A stretch of DNA of 34,375 bases from the NCBI RefSeq assembly GCF_014202895.1, contig NZ_JACHHV010000018.1, forward strand, positions 1-34,375, written 5' to 3'. This document shows positions 8,266-16,376 of this stretch, piece after piece. The translations under genes were made by a program, and so were the position numbers. The stretch is from Lactovum miscens (GTDB lineage Bacteria; Bacillota; Bacilli; Lactobacillales; Streptococcaceae). Every line of letters starts with the position of its first letter. Within the stretch, counting starts at the first letter, position 1. The notes beneath the pieces were generated by a model, which worked only from the letters and a program-made list of their open reading frames with translations, had not been told where the DNA came from and ran no database searches.

Positions 8266-9339
8266 ATGTTTCTTTCAATAAGAGAAATTTTTTACAATAA
8301 ATCTAGATATATTTTAATTAGCATAATCATTTTTTTAATTGCTTATGCTGTATTTATACTATCAGGATTATCCTTAGGATTATCAAACCAATTTAAACAG
8401 GCGGTAGTTGACTGGAATGCAGAAAAAATTGTACTCTCTAGCAGTTCAAATAATATCATATCTGCTTCACAAATTTCAAGTCAAGATTTAAATGACATCA
8501 AAGGTGGCGAAACTTCTAGTTTATCTCTGTTCTCAACTTCTATTCGCTCTAGTAAAGATAAGCGCGTCAATGTCAGTATTATTGCAACTCCTGAGGATTC
8601 TGTTATTAAACCTCAGCTTCTTCAAGGAAAAACTTATAAAAAGGATAACTTAGAAATTATTGTATCAAAATCACTTATTGACAAAGGATATAAAATTGGT
8701 CAAAAGATAAGCGTTGGAGATAGTAATATTCAGTTAAAAATTGTAGGATTCTTTAAATCCTCCACCTACTCAGCAGCACCTGTTATTTATACATCATTTC
8801 CCATTTTATACAAAATTGAAAATATAAAACAAGCAAGCAAGGCGGCACCTGTCAACGCAGTGGTTATAAAATCTGGTAAGGTCACTATTCTTAATCAAAA
8901 TAATAATCAACTTAAGATAATATCAATTTCTGAATTTATTAATGATATTCCAGGTTACTCTGCCCAAAACATAACATTAAGTGCAATGATTTATTTCTTA
9001 TTTTTGATTGTGTTGCTTATTATCGGTGTTTTTATGTATGTTATTACTTTACAAAAAATCCCAATTTTTGGAATTATGAAAGCTCAAGGAATTTCTAACT
9101 GGGTGATCATGCAATCTATTCTTGGTCAAGCATTCTTTGTAAGTTTAATCGGTGTTGCTGCTTCATTTGCAGTTAGTTATTTAACAAGCTTCATTTTACC
9201 AAGTGCAATGCCTTTTGAAATTAGCGCAAGTAATTGGATGTTTTATAGTGTTGTACTGATTGTAGTATCTGTCATAGGTTCTATTTCATCAATATTTACA
9301 ATCATAAAGATAGATCCAACTAAAGTAATTGGAGGATGA
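8266..9339 (+). CDS. hrtB: Haem-efflux ABC transporter permease HrtB (FtsX/MacB type)
   Basis: HrtB is the membrane half of the HrtBA exporter that removes toxic haem from the membrane. The product is 357 residues. One membrane helix is near the N terminus (ILISIIIFLIAYAVFILSG). A large extracellular domain of about 200 residues follows, then three C-terminal helices (around MIYFLFLIVLLIIGVF, FVSLIGVAASFAVSYL and MFYSVVLIVVSVIGS). This is the MacB/FtsX topology. It starts 20 bases after hrtR with GGAG upstream, and its stop overlaps the start region of hrtA. The function is taken from the operon and the regulator's haem ligands, not from a motif in HrtB itself. Confidence 0.92.
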   Translation: MFLSIREIFYNKSRYILISIIIFLIAYAVFILSGLSLGLSNQFKQAVVDWNAEKIVLSSSSNNIISASQISSQDLNDIKGGETSSLSLFSTSIRSSKDKRVNVSIIATPEDSVIKPQLLQGKTYKKDNLEIIVSKSLIDKGYKIGQKISVGDSNIQLKIVGFFKSSTYSAAPVIYTSFPILYKIENIKQASKAAPVNAVVIKSGKVTILNQNNNQLKIISISEFINDIPGYSAQNITLSAMIYFLFLIVLLIIGVFMYVITLQKIPIFGIMKAQGISNWVIMQSILGQAFFVSLIGVAASFAVSYLTSFILPSAMPFEISASNWMFYSVVLIVVSVIGSISSIFTIIKIDPTKVIGG

Positions 9340-9341
9340 AA

Positions 9342-10013
9342 ATGAAAACTATACTTAAGATGGAGAACATTACAAAAAACTTTGGGTCTGGTCATACTGA
9401 GATAAAAGCTTTAAAGGGAATAAGTTTAGATGTTAAACAAGGAGAATTCGTATCAATAATCGGACCTTCTGGGTCTGGAAAAAGTACATTTCTAACTATT
9501 GCAGGTGGACTACAATCGCCTACATTTGGAAAAATTTTAATTAATAATATAAATTTTACTAATATTCCTGAAAAAAAACGTTCAAAATTAAGATTCAAAG
9601 AAATTGGATTTGTCTTGCAAAGTTCAAATCTTATCCCTTATTTAACAATTGAAGAACAGTTTATTTTGGTTGATAAAATTAACCATCACACCAATAATGA
9701 TGACAGGGGAACTGATTTACTTAAATCACTTGATATATACGATTTGAAAAAAAAATACCCTAGAGATCTTTCAGGTGGGGAAAGGCAAAGAGCTGCAATA
9801 GCTCGTGCGTTATACAATAATCCTAGCCTACTTCTTGCAGATGAACCAACAGCTAGTTTGGATACAGAACACGCCTATCAAGTCGTTGATCTTTTAAAAA
9901 AAGAAGCGCATCTAAAAAACAAAGCAACAATCATGGTAACCCATGATCAGAGAATGATTAAAAATAGCGATCATATTTATCAGATTGAAGACGGATTTTT
10001 ATCCAAACTGTAA
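9342..10013 (+). CDS. hrtA: Haem-efflux ABC transporter ATPase HrtA
   Basis: HrtA powers HrtB. All ATP-binding-cassette motifs are present: Walker A GPSGSGKST, the Q-loop around VLQSSN, signature LSGGERQRAAIARAL, Walker B LLLADEPTASLD and the switch His in MVTHD. It belongs to the MacB/LolD-like group. An ATG at 9336 overlaps the hrtB stop, but GGAGG (9331-9335) abuts it with no spacer and is 6 bases from the ATG at 9342, so the latter is the likelier start (224 residues). It ends the operon; I see no strong terminator after it. Confidence 0.94.
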   Translation: MKTILKMENITKNFGSGHTEIKALKGISLDVKQGEFVSIIGPSGSGKSTFLTIAGGLQSPTFGKILINNINFTNIPEKKRSKLRFKEIGFVLQSSNLIPYLTIEEQFILVDKINHHTNNDDRGTDLLKSLDIYDLKKKYPRDLSGGERQRAAIARALYNNPSLLLADEPTASLDTEHAYQVVDLLKKEAHLKNKATIMVTHDQRMIKNSDHIYQIEDGFLSKL

Positions 10014-10149
10014 TGTGTAACAATTTTAAAGAAATATTGTACATAAATTTATTTTGCTTCTATATTTTAGTAAATGACAGCTTCAATTAACCTAGTCTTT
10101 AATAATTAAAGCAGAATTTGATTATTTAACCTTCTTAAACTATGATTTA

Positions 10150-10316
10150 TCAAGGATATAATTTTGACAACAGCTTTAGCCGTTGTTTGTTACCTTTTAT
10201 ATTACAATAGTCTGGCATCTGAACTTCTTTTATACTTGTCTTCTTACAAATTCAAGCGTAAAAAATTCAGACGCTTTTTCTTTGTTCAAGTGGCTAAACT
10301 AATTTTACAATTTACC
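10150..10316 (-). mobile_element. Internally deleted IS30-family relic
   Basis: Bases about 10210-10316 match the left (transposase-start) end of the IS at 25908-26951, including a terminal repeat copy (GGCTAAACTAATTTTACAA). Bases about 10150-10195 weakly match a stretch near the 3' end of the transposase. Everything between is gone, leaving a short non-coding scar. Confidence 0.6.
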
Positions 10317-10373
10317 AATCATAGTTAAAATTATATTTCAAGATTTTTAAGTAATAAAATAAATTGAAAGTTT

Positions 10374-10404
10374 AATAAAAAATCGTAGCCAACTGACTAC
10401 GATT
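10374..10404 (-). terminator. Rho-independent terminator after hsp20
   Basis: AATCGTAG and CTACGATT form an 8-bp stem around an 8-base loop. On the minus strand a T run follows. It is 9 bases after the hsp20 stop. Confidence 0.8.
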
Positions 10405-10412
10405 CCAAATTA

Positions 10413-10859
10413 TTATTGAATTTCTATCCGATGGTTTGTGGTGTCCGCCTTTGATTTTGGTAAATTAAGTGTTAAGACACCCCCATCATATTTGGCTGTG
10501 ACAGCTTCACGGTCAACATTTGGCAAGCTGTATTGACGACTATAACTTCCATAATAACGTTCACTGTGAATCACTTCACCTGAATCATTGCGAACTTCAT
10601 CTTCACTTTCTTGCTTACCACTTACACTTAAGATGCCATCATTGTAATCAATCAGGATATTTTCTTTCTTCAAACCTGGTAGGTCAATCTTAACTGTATA
10701 AGCCGTGTCAGACTCAACAACATCTGTTTTCATCGTCATCTGACGGGTAGAGTTAGGAAAATCAAAACCATTTTTGAAGAAATTTCGTCCAAAATTACTA
10801 AAGAAATCATTTCCGAAATCCATCCAGTTGTTTTGACTATTCATCAAATCGTTTGACAT
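10413..10859 (-). CDS. hsp20: Small heat-shock protein, Hsp20/alpha-crystallin family
   Basis: Small heat-shock proteins form oligomers that hold unfolding proteins for later refolding. The product is 148 residues: a Phe/Asn-rich N-terminal arm (WMDFGNDFFSNFGRNFFKNG) and an alpha-crystallin domain from about residue 42, including the GVLTLNLPK signature. It ends in an I-x-I tail (RIEIQ). The open frame extends 16 codons further, but GAGGAGG lies 8-9 bases before the ATG at 10859, so I start there. It is monocistronic, with a CIRCE operator and a sigma-A promoter upstream, so HrcA control is expected. Confidence 0.95.
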   Translation of the reverse strand: MSNDLMNSQNNWMDFGNDFFSNFGRNFFKNGFDFPNSTRQMTMKTDVVESDTAYTVKIDLPGLKKENILIDYNDGILSVSGKQESEDEVRNDSGEVIHSERYYGSYSRQYSLPNVDREAVTAKYDGGVLTLNLPKSKADTTNHRIEIQ

Positions 10860-10912
10860 TATTATACCTCCTCTATGAAAGGTTTTGTTTTTTTTATTAC
10901 CTTTCACCTATA

Positions 10913-10940
10913 ATTATATTCAAAATTTACAAAATATCAA
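10913..10940 (-). promoter_or_regulatory. hsp20 promoter
   Basis: On the minus strand TTGATA (10940-10935) and TATAAT (10918-10913) are 16 bases apart. The implied leader of about 45 bases ends in the GAGGAGG ribosome-binding site. Confidence 0.7.
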
Positions 10941-10957
10941 GAGTCTAACTCTAAAAA

Positions 10958-10984
10958 TTAGCACTATTTTTTAAAGAGTGCTAA
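10958..10984 (-). promoter_or_regulatory. CIRCE operator (HrcA site) upstream of hsp20
   Basis: The sequence is TTAGCACTA, 9 bases, GAGTGCTAA. This is the CIRCE inverted repeat with a single deviation (A for C at the ninth base). It lies 17 bases upstream of the -35 box rather than overlapping the transcription start. Confidence 0.85.
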
Positions 10985-11518
10985 TTTCCACTCTTTGATC
11001 CCTGAAAATTTAGTTAATTCAAAAATAACACTGTATATGACAAAAATACGTGATAATCGAAACGTATTCAGTTAATATTTTTTTACATATTAAAATTTCT
11101 CAAACCTTTAAATTAATAAAACGGCAAATTAATAAAACCTAAACTTTAATACAAAATACAAGCACTATAATGAACGGTTCTTGCCACATTCCTGAAATCT
11201 ACGGGAATTACTTATCAAGAAATTCAAATATTAATTCATAAAATGACTTACCCTCTACAAGATGATACAAAAAAACTTATGAGAGTAACAAATAATTGTA
11301 GAAACCGACTATTATTAAAATTTTTATTTCTCTTTGAGCTATTAATTTCATCACAAAGTATCCTTAAAAACATAAATTTATTTTCAGATTTAATAAAAAT
11401 TCCGAAAAGTCAAGTTAACTGAAAACGTTATATATAGCAAATCAAAGTTAATTTTTGTTCATTTTGTTAAAATCTAACTATTGATATAAAACAATATAGT
11501 CAAAAGAAAGAAATAAAA
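10985..11518. other. Gene-free AT-rich interval before the nitroreductase
   Basis: No gene with a start signal is visible. One plus-strand frame stays open for about 80 codons (roughly 11180-11421) but has no ribosome-binding site or recognisable motif. A cre-like word (TGAAAACGTTATAT, 11420-11433) lies about 90 bases before the next gene and matches only part of the consensus. Confidence 0.45.
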
Positions 11519-12127
11519 ATGGATTTTCAAAAATTAGTCACTGAGCGTCACGCTGTTAAGAAGTTTAATGGCAAAAGAATCTCTACAGAAGAGATAAAAC
11601 AAATTATCTCTACAGCAAGCCTGGCACCAAGTGGAATTAATATCCAAAGTTGGCATTTTGTCATCGTCGAGTCTAACGAAGCACGCGCCGCATTGATCCC
11701 TGAAATTAACCCTTCAAATCAAAAACAGATTCAAACTGCTGGAGCAGTTCTTCTGCTCTTCGCTGATCCTGATTATGCTGGACTGTCGCGCTTGATTGCT
11801 GAACGTGCCGGTGATAGTTTGTCTGAGATTGACAAGGAACGATACATCAAACGCTATGTTGCATATGTTGATAGCTTTAGCCCAGAATATCTTAATACAT
11901 ACATGAGCTGGACTTCTGGGTTAATCACAATGAACCTACTATATGCAATATATAATGCCGGCTACAAGGGAAATGTCGTTCGTGGCTTCAAACCTCAAAA
12001 GATTAACGAAATCTTAAATATTGATGCTCGTTTCCGCCCAGAGTTCATAATTCCATTTGGCTCATCTGATGAAACTGGTGAGGCTAGCTTTCGTTTGAGC
12101 CTTGATGATATTGCTGAAGTTCGCTGA
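11519..12127 (+). CDS. Nitroreductase family protein
   Basis: This is an FMN-dependent NAD(P)H oxidoreductase fold that reduces nitro, quinone or related electron-poor compounds; the physiological substrate is unknown. The 202-residue length is typical. Family features are RHAVKKFNGKRIS at the N terminus (FMN phosphate contact), LAPSGINIQSWHFVIV, and a C-terminal FIIPFGSSDE stretch. It resembles the lactobacillal/lactococcal NAD(P)H nitroreductases. The ribosome-binding site is weak (AAAGAAAG). It is monocistronic with a strong terminator. Confidence 0.88.
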   Translation: MDFQKLVTERHAVKKFNGKRISTEEIKQIISTASLAPSGINIQSWHFVIVESNEARAALIPEINPSNQKQIQTAGAVLLLFADPDYAGLSRLIAERAGDSLSEIDKERYIKRYVAYVDSFSPEYLNTYMSWTSGLITMNLLYAIYNAGYKGNVVRGFKPQKINEILNIDARFRPEFIIPFGSSDETGEASFRLSLDDIAEVR

Positions 12128-12145
12128 AAATTTCATATTAATTCA

Positions 12146-12183
12146 AAAAAGATTTGACAATAATTGAATGTCAAATCTTTTAT
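12146..12183 (+). terminator. Rho-independent terminator after the nitroreductase
   Basis: AAAGATTTGACA and TGTCAAATCTTT pair perfectly over 12 bp around a 9-base loop, followed by TTATTTATT. Confidence 0.85.
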
Positions 12184-12380
12184 TTATTCATAAAATTATA
12201 CTTTGAATTTTAAAAAGATCTCTTTATTGTGAGTACTTTGAAATGATATTGTTATACCAGAATTATAAATGACTGGCTTTCTACTTTGCTTAAAATAAAT
12301 TCAGTAATTTCTTTATCTTTCAAGATTTATTACAGAAGAAAATACCGCAAGACTTCTTTTGTATACTAAATTTGTTTTTT

Positions 12381-13284
12381 TAAAATTGTAAAATTAAGTT
12401 AGCTACTTGGGGAAAAAAACTGAAACCTTTATACTTGAATTTGGAAAAACAAAGTAGAAAGGATTTAGACGCAAGATTATTTAACATAAAAGCTTAACAT
12501 TTAACACTGATTAAGTGCCATCAAATTGAACGTTGACACAATAGGGATAAGCTGAGTAACCGCCGGATCGTTCAACTCTTAAATAAAGCTCCCCCGACAA
12601 TCAATAATGAGCTTCGTAAAGTAAAAGTGCATTCAAAAATAAAGACCAAGTATTCTGCAGAGGTGGCGCAAGCTTCCTATGACACAGGTCGAAAGCATTG
12701 TGGACGTCCCTCAAAGTTCACAAGGCTTGAATACTTTGATTTCAAAGGGCATCCGAGAGAAATTATCACTTGAAGTCCTTTCTCATAAGCCTTCCCATCG
12801 TGTCTGTTTACAAACACTCTATAATTGGATTGAAGCGGGCCGCCTGGATGTAAAAGCCCATGATCTCCTTTATCCCGACTATAAAAAGGTAAAGAATTTG
12901 GACATTACGAGATTGATACCGTCCTTCTAAAGAAAATGAAGGGGAAGGGGGCTGTCTCCTGACGCTTACAGAAAGAAAAACACGGCCAGAGTTGATTCGA
13001 TTGATTCCAGATAAGTCTGCTCAGTCCGTCAACACAGAATTTTTAACACTTCAACAGGAAGTTCAGTTCAAACGCATCACTTCGGATTATGCGAGCTTTG
13101 AGCGTGTAAGCAATGAGAACCAAAATCCCATGATCCGACGTTTATTTGCCTAAGGGACATGAGCAATGACAAAGAAATTTGTGACCTTTATTAAAGGTTG
13201 GATTAATTCTTGCCCAAGAAAAATGCTCAATTATAAAAGTTCGAACCAAATGTTAAGACTGGCTAACTTATAATTGCAATTACT
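12381..13284 (+). mobile_element. Degenerate near-full-length IS30-family element
   Basis: The left end (AAATTGTAAAATTAAGTTAGC) and the following 100 bases align with the left end of the IS at 25908-26951. The right end (GGCTAACTTATAATTGCAATTACT) resembles its right terminal repeat. At about 904 bases it is shorter than the 1044-base copy, through internal deletions. It cannot transpose by itself. Confidence 0.8.
12469..13273 (+). pseudogene. IS30-family transposase pseudogene
   Basis: The ancestral start codon has become ACG and the frame is broken many times. Recognisable pieces are IER-HNRDKLSNRRIVQLLNK (helix-turn-helix, with a stop at the former Trp), KYSAEVAQASYDTGRKHCGR, LQTLYNWIEAGRLDVKAHDL and a tail resembling PRKMFKYQTPLQMYRGG. 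Part of the DDE core is deleted. The 83-codon open frame at 12679-12930 is only a fragment of this relic, not a gene. Confidence 0.8.
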
Positions 13285-13337
13285 ACTGATTAAAAATGCT
13301 AAAATAATGCTTATAAACTATACTAGGAGGTGTTTAA

Positions 13338-13973
13338 ATGAAAATATTAATTGTTGGCGCAACTGGACGTGTTGCTGCTAAGCTAATTGCACAATTAGCT
13401 CTGGAAGGTCATGAAATTTTGGCTGGTGCTAGATCTCCTGAAAAAGTTTTAAAGGATCATCATGTTACACCGCTAAAGTTGGATTTGCATGATGATCTAG
13501 AAGCTTTATCAAAGATTGTCAAGGATGTGGATGTGATCTATTTTGTCGCTGGATCACGTGGAAGAGATTTGTTGCAAACAGATGCTTTTGGTGCCGTTAA
13601 AATAATACAGGCAGCAGAAAAAAATCATATTAACCGGTTTATTATGCTTAGTTCTGCTTTTTCTTTGGAACCAGAACAATGGAAGAATCAGGGTATAGAA
13701 AGCCTCTTGGATTATAATATTGCTAAATTCTTTGCTGATAACTATCTTGTGCACCAAAGTAATTTAGACTATACAATCTTGCAAGCTACCGCTTTGATTG
13801 ATGGAGAAGGATCTCACAGAATTAATCTCAATGAACATAGTAGCAGTAAAAATACAATTCAAAACGTCGCTGAAACATTGGCTGCCATTATCAAGTTCAA
13901 TAACACTACCAAGAAAATAATTAAAATGAGTGATGGCGTAACCCTTATTGATGAAGCTTTAAAACAAGTATAA
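13338..13973 (+). CDS. NAD(P)-binding SDR-family oxidoreductase (NmrA/YwnB-like)
   Basis: The product is a 211-residue atypical short-chain dehydrogenase. The N-terminal Rossmann motif is GATGRVAAKLIAQLALEGHE, followed by ARSPEK at the cofactor phosphate pocket and an RFIMLSSAFS strand. Such small proteins are often flavin or quinone reductases or NADP sensors. The substrate cannot be inferred. A strong AGGAGGTG lies 7 bases before the ATG. It is monocistronic, bounded upstream by the IS30 relic and downstream by a terminator. Confidence 0.88.
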   Translation: MKILIVGATGRVAAKLIAQLALEGHEILAGARSPEKVLKDHHVTPLKLDLHDDLEALSKIVKDVDVIYFVAGSRGRDLLQTDAFGAVKIIQAAEKNHINRFIMLSSAFSLEPEQWKNQGIESLLDYNIAKFFADNYLVHQSNLDYTILQATALIDGEGSHRINLNEHSSSKNTIQNVAETLAAIIKFNNTTKKIIKMSDGVTLIDEALKQV

Positions 13974-14036
13974 TTGGCCCCACTTAAGTTGGTTCGATAA
14001 TCCCCTTAAATGTATTTTAATGTTATTCATAAATAG

Positions 14037-14083
14037 AAAACACTCTTCAATATCCTTGATTCATAGATATTGAAGAGTGTTTT
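14037..14083 (+). terminator. Rho-independent terminator after the SDR gene
   Basis: An 18-bp perfect stem (AAAACACTCTTCAATATC with its complement) encloses an 11-base loop. The stem ends in TTTT on the plus strand and AAAA on the other side, so it may act in both directions. Confidence 0.8.
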
Positions 14084-14181
14084 AGCAATAACTTAATTGG
14101 TAAAATGTGTATGCCATTTGCAGAACGGACAAAAGGAATTTGAATCTTACATGCTCTAGGAAAATGGCGCAAAAATATTAG

Positions 14182-14406
14182 AAGATTGTTTACTGCAGAG
14201 TCCCTCTTACTCGGGTTTTTCCCAGCATTTCTAGGATTGCCGCGACAGCATACCTCTTCAGTATATTATTGAACAACTTTATCTACGATTTAATTAAATT
14301 TAACATAGTCCAGATTAATCTAGCTAATCTTATTTTTTCTATTTTAGTCTCACTCTTTATCTCATTACTTGCTGCATTATTACCTATTCTCCAAAAACAT
14401 AAATAA
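14182..14406 (+). pseudogene. C-terminal remnant of a membrane protein
   Basis: One plus-strand frame stays open for 74 codons up to a stop at 14404-14406. It contains two hydrophobic stretches (around RIAATAYLFSILLNNFIYDL and LANLIFSILVSLFISLLAAL) and a basic tail LQKHK. No start codon with a ribosome-binding site precedes it. Upstream, a neighbouring frame (ENGAKILEDCLLQSPSYSG) reads protein-like, which suggests a frameshift. It looks like the end of a lost transporter or permease; the family is not recognised. Confidence 0.3.
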
Positions 14407-14410
14407 AATA

Positions 14411-14465
14411 AAAAGCATTTCATGGTTGCTGGCCTAAATACTAACAACCATGAAATGCTTTTTTG
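14411..14465. terminator. Bidirectional terminator
   Basis: AAAAGCATTTCATGGTTG pairs with CAACCATGAAATGCTTTT (18 bp) around a 16-base loop, with T runs on both strands. It serves the minus-strand oxidoreductase gene that ends at 14483. Confidence 0.85.
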
Positions 14466-14482
14466 TGTTCAATTATGAAAGA

Positions 14483-15418
14483 CTATTTCACTTTAATCAC
14501 TATTTTTCCTCTAGCATGACCCTCTTGACTCTTTTTATGTGCCTCTCTTAATCCTTCCGCAGTCAATGGATATACACTATCTATAATTACTTTTACTTCA
14601 TCTGCAACAATCAAATCTCCCAGTTTCTCTAATTGCTCGCCATTTGGTTGCAGCCACCAATCCGAAACTTCTTTCGAGCTTGCTTTTTGCTCCTCACTTG
14701 GCTTTCCAGCAATCGTTACAAGTCGTCCATTTTCTTTCAAGATTGCTAACCCATCATCAATTGCATTGACAGTATCAAATACAGCATCATAGTTATTTAA
14801 TACAGCATCAATTTTTGCCTCATGATAATCTATGACTTCATCTGCTCCCAAACTTTTTAAAAATTCATGATTTTTTTTGCTCGCAGTAGTTGCAACATAA
14901 GCCCCTAAATGTTTGGCAATCTGAATAGCAAACAAACCTACGCCTCCAGCTCCACCTTGGATAAGAACTTTATCACCCTTTTTTACCCGCAAGCGATCCA
15001 CAATAACTTGCAGAGCAGTTAATCCTGCTAAGGGCACTGCGGCAGCCTCTTCAAATGTGATTTCATCAGGTTTGAGAGCCAATTTGTCTTCCTTAACAGC
15101 TACATATTCCGCATAAGTGCCCTTTTTCCCATCAATATAAATATCTGGTCTAGCAAATACCTTATCGCCAACCTTGAAATTAGTAACCTTGGCACCTACT
15201 TGCGTAATAACTCCTGCTGTATCCCATCCAAGAACTATTGGGAATTTCCATGGAAACATTCCTTTTAGATGTCCTAATCGTGCGTTCCAATCAATAGGAT
15301 TAACACTTGTTGCATAGTTTTCAACAAGTACTTCATCCTCTGCTAATTCTGGAATTTCTAACTCAATTTCTTTCAAGTTATTTATATCACCATACTCTTC
15401 AATTGCAATTGCCTTCAT
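14483..15418 (-). CDS. NADP-dependent oxidoreductase, quinone-reductase-like MDR family
   Basis: This is a medium-chain dehydrogenase/reductase of the zinc-free quinone oxidoreductase branch. The 311 residues comprise a GroES-like N-terminal domain (FPIVLGWDTAGVITQVG, FKVGDKVFA) and a Rossmann domain with VLIQGGAGGVGLFAIQIAKHLGA. The structural and catalytic zinc cysteines of true alcohol dehydrogenases are absent. Reduction of quinones or enones is likely; the real substrate is unknown. The open frame reaches a GTG at 15430, but AGGAG overlaps that codon and sits 11 bases before the ATG at 15418, where the family begins (MKAIAIEEYGD). Confidence 0.9.
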   Translation of the reverse strand: MKAIAIEEYGDINNLKEIELEIPELAEDEVLVENYATSVNPIDWNARLGHLKGMFPWKFPIVLGWDTAGVITQVGAKVTNFKVGDKVFARPDIYIDGKKGTYAEYVAVKEDKLALKPDEITFEEAAAVPLAGLTALQVIVDRLRVKKGDKVLIQGGAGGVGLFAIQIAKHLGAYVATTASKKNHEFLKSLGADEVIDYHEAKIDAVLNNYDAVFDTVNAIDDGLAILKENGRLVTIAGKPSEEQKASSKEVSDWWLQPNGEQLEKLGDLIVADEVKVIIDSVYPLTAEGLREAHKKSQEGHARGKIVIKVK

Positions 15419-15462
15419 TAATAGATTCACTCCTATAATTAATAATATTCATTAATATTTTA

Positions 15463-15468
15463 ATTATA
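15463..15468 (-). promoter_or_regulatory. Probable -10 box of the MDR oxidoreductase gene
   Basis: Minus-strand TATAAT lies 44 bases before the ATG at 15418. No clear -35 is seen at the normal spacing. Confidence 0.35.
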
Positions 15469-15744
15469 CTATTTTAAAAAACAAGTAAAGCAAAAAGAGC
15501 CTTGATGAGATTAAAAGTCTTTTAAACTTGTATAAAATGTTTGCATAAAGATCGCTACCTTGTTACATACTCACGTATTAAATAATGAGATTCATGTGGC
15601 AGAAATTATAAACAATCAAAATGCCCATGCTTGCCACAAAAAAATTGTGAATTTTGATGAAGATTAGTAAAAATACACAAAAGAAAAAGGCTCCAAACCC
15701 TTTTAAAAATTCCTATTATGGATTATTCACGAAAAATAGAGAAC

Positions 15745-15823
15745 AAAAAAGAGCACATGTGTTTCACGCTTATGGCTGCTTCCGTCAGGACCTGACCAAC
15801 TTCACAAGACACACATTGCTCCG
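15745..15823 (-). ncRNA. ffs: Signal recognition particle RNA, small bacterial type
   Basis: The minus strand carries the SRP core: GGTCAGGTCCTGACGGAAGC at the apex, with flanking arms GAGCAATGTGTGT and ACACATGTGCTC pairing into one long hairpin (15751-15820). A T run at 15750-15745 ends it. This is the short, Alu-less 4.5S-like form, unlike the long Bacillus scRNA. It binds Ffh and targets nascent membrane proteins. Its place directly behind tadA matches streptococci and their relatives. Confidence 0.92.
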
Positions 15824-15829
15824 TTTTTT

Positions 15830-15838
15830 ATTATATCA
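15830..15838 (-). promoter_or_regulatory. Extended -10 promoter of ffs
   Basis: Minus-strand TGATATAAT ends 6-7 bases before the predicted 5' end of the SRP RNA at about 15823. It lies 8 bases beyond the tadA stop. Confidence 0.65.
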
Positions 15839-15845
15839 TAAAACT

Positions 15846-16376
15846 TTATTTTCGCCTAGCTTTAAAAAAGTCTTGCATAATTTCAGCACATTCTTCTTGT
15901 AAGATGCCTCTTTCAACTTGTACACGATGGTTAAGACGCTCATCTTCCAAAATCTTATAAAGGCTTTCAACAGCCCCAAATTTTTGATTTGCAGTTCCGT
16001 AATAAACTTCTGGAATACGGGCTAGACCGATAGCACCAGTGCACATAACACAGGGTTCAACAGTCACAAAGAGAGCACAGTCAATCAGACGCCAATTTTG
16101 AATGCTCTCATTGGCTTCATCAATTGCATTGATTTCAGCATGGTGAGTCGCGTGTTGGTCAAGCTCACGTCGGTTAAAGCTTCTACCAATAATTTTTAGT
16201 GGAGAATCAGGTACTCGTTCAAAAAGACCTGAAGGCATTTTTTGTTTATCAACTTGAACGATTACTGCACCAATCGGTACTTCTTCATTTTTTACGGCTT
16301 TCTCTGCTTCTGTCAATGCCTGATGCATGAAATAAATTTTCTCATCCTCAGTGAAGGTTGTCAAAGGTAAACTCAT
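15846..16376 (-). CDS. tadA: tRNA(Arg) adenosine-34 deaminase TadA
   Basis: TadA converts A34 to inosine in the anticodon of tRNA-Arg(ACG), an essential decoding step. Zinc deaminase motifs are HHAEINAIDEA (zinc His and catalytic Glu) and EPCVMCTGAI (two zinc Cys). The product is about 176 residues. Two starts are possible. The ATG at 16376 forms an ATGA overlap with the TGA of the preceding hydrolase gene, typical of translational coupling; the ATG at 16385 adds three residues. Neither has a separate ribosome-binding site. I chose 16376. Confidence 0.95.
   Translation of the reverse strand: MSLPLTTFTEDEKIYFMHQALTEAEKAVKNEEVPIGAVIVQVDKQKMPSGLFERVPDSPLKIIGRSFNRRELDQHATHHAEINAIDEANESIQNWRLIDCALFVTVEPCVMCTGAIGLARIPEVYYGTANQKFGAVESLYKILEDERLNHRVQVERGILQEECAEIMQDFFKARRK

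Noticed and set aside
11180-11424. About 80 open plus-strand codons between hsp20 and the nitroreductase
   Set aside because: No start codon with a ribosome-binding site and no motif. AT-rich intergenic DNA can give such a stretch by chance, though a decayed gene cannot be excluded.
11420-11433. cre-like word TGAAAACGTTATAT upstream of the nitroreductase
   Set aside because: The final CA half is missing and the distance to the gene is not diagnostic; too weak to call beside the good site at 24302-24315.
12679-12930. Independent 83-residue gene
   Set aside because: It is a fragment of the degenerate IS30 transposase; its C-terminal part matches the helix-turn-helix/linker region of the IS30 copy at 25908-26951.
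15654-15902. 82-codon plus-strand open frame
   Set aside because: It covers the SRP RNA gene and the 3' end of tadA on the opposite strand, has no ribosome-binding site and has a random-looking, basic composition.
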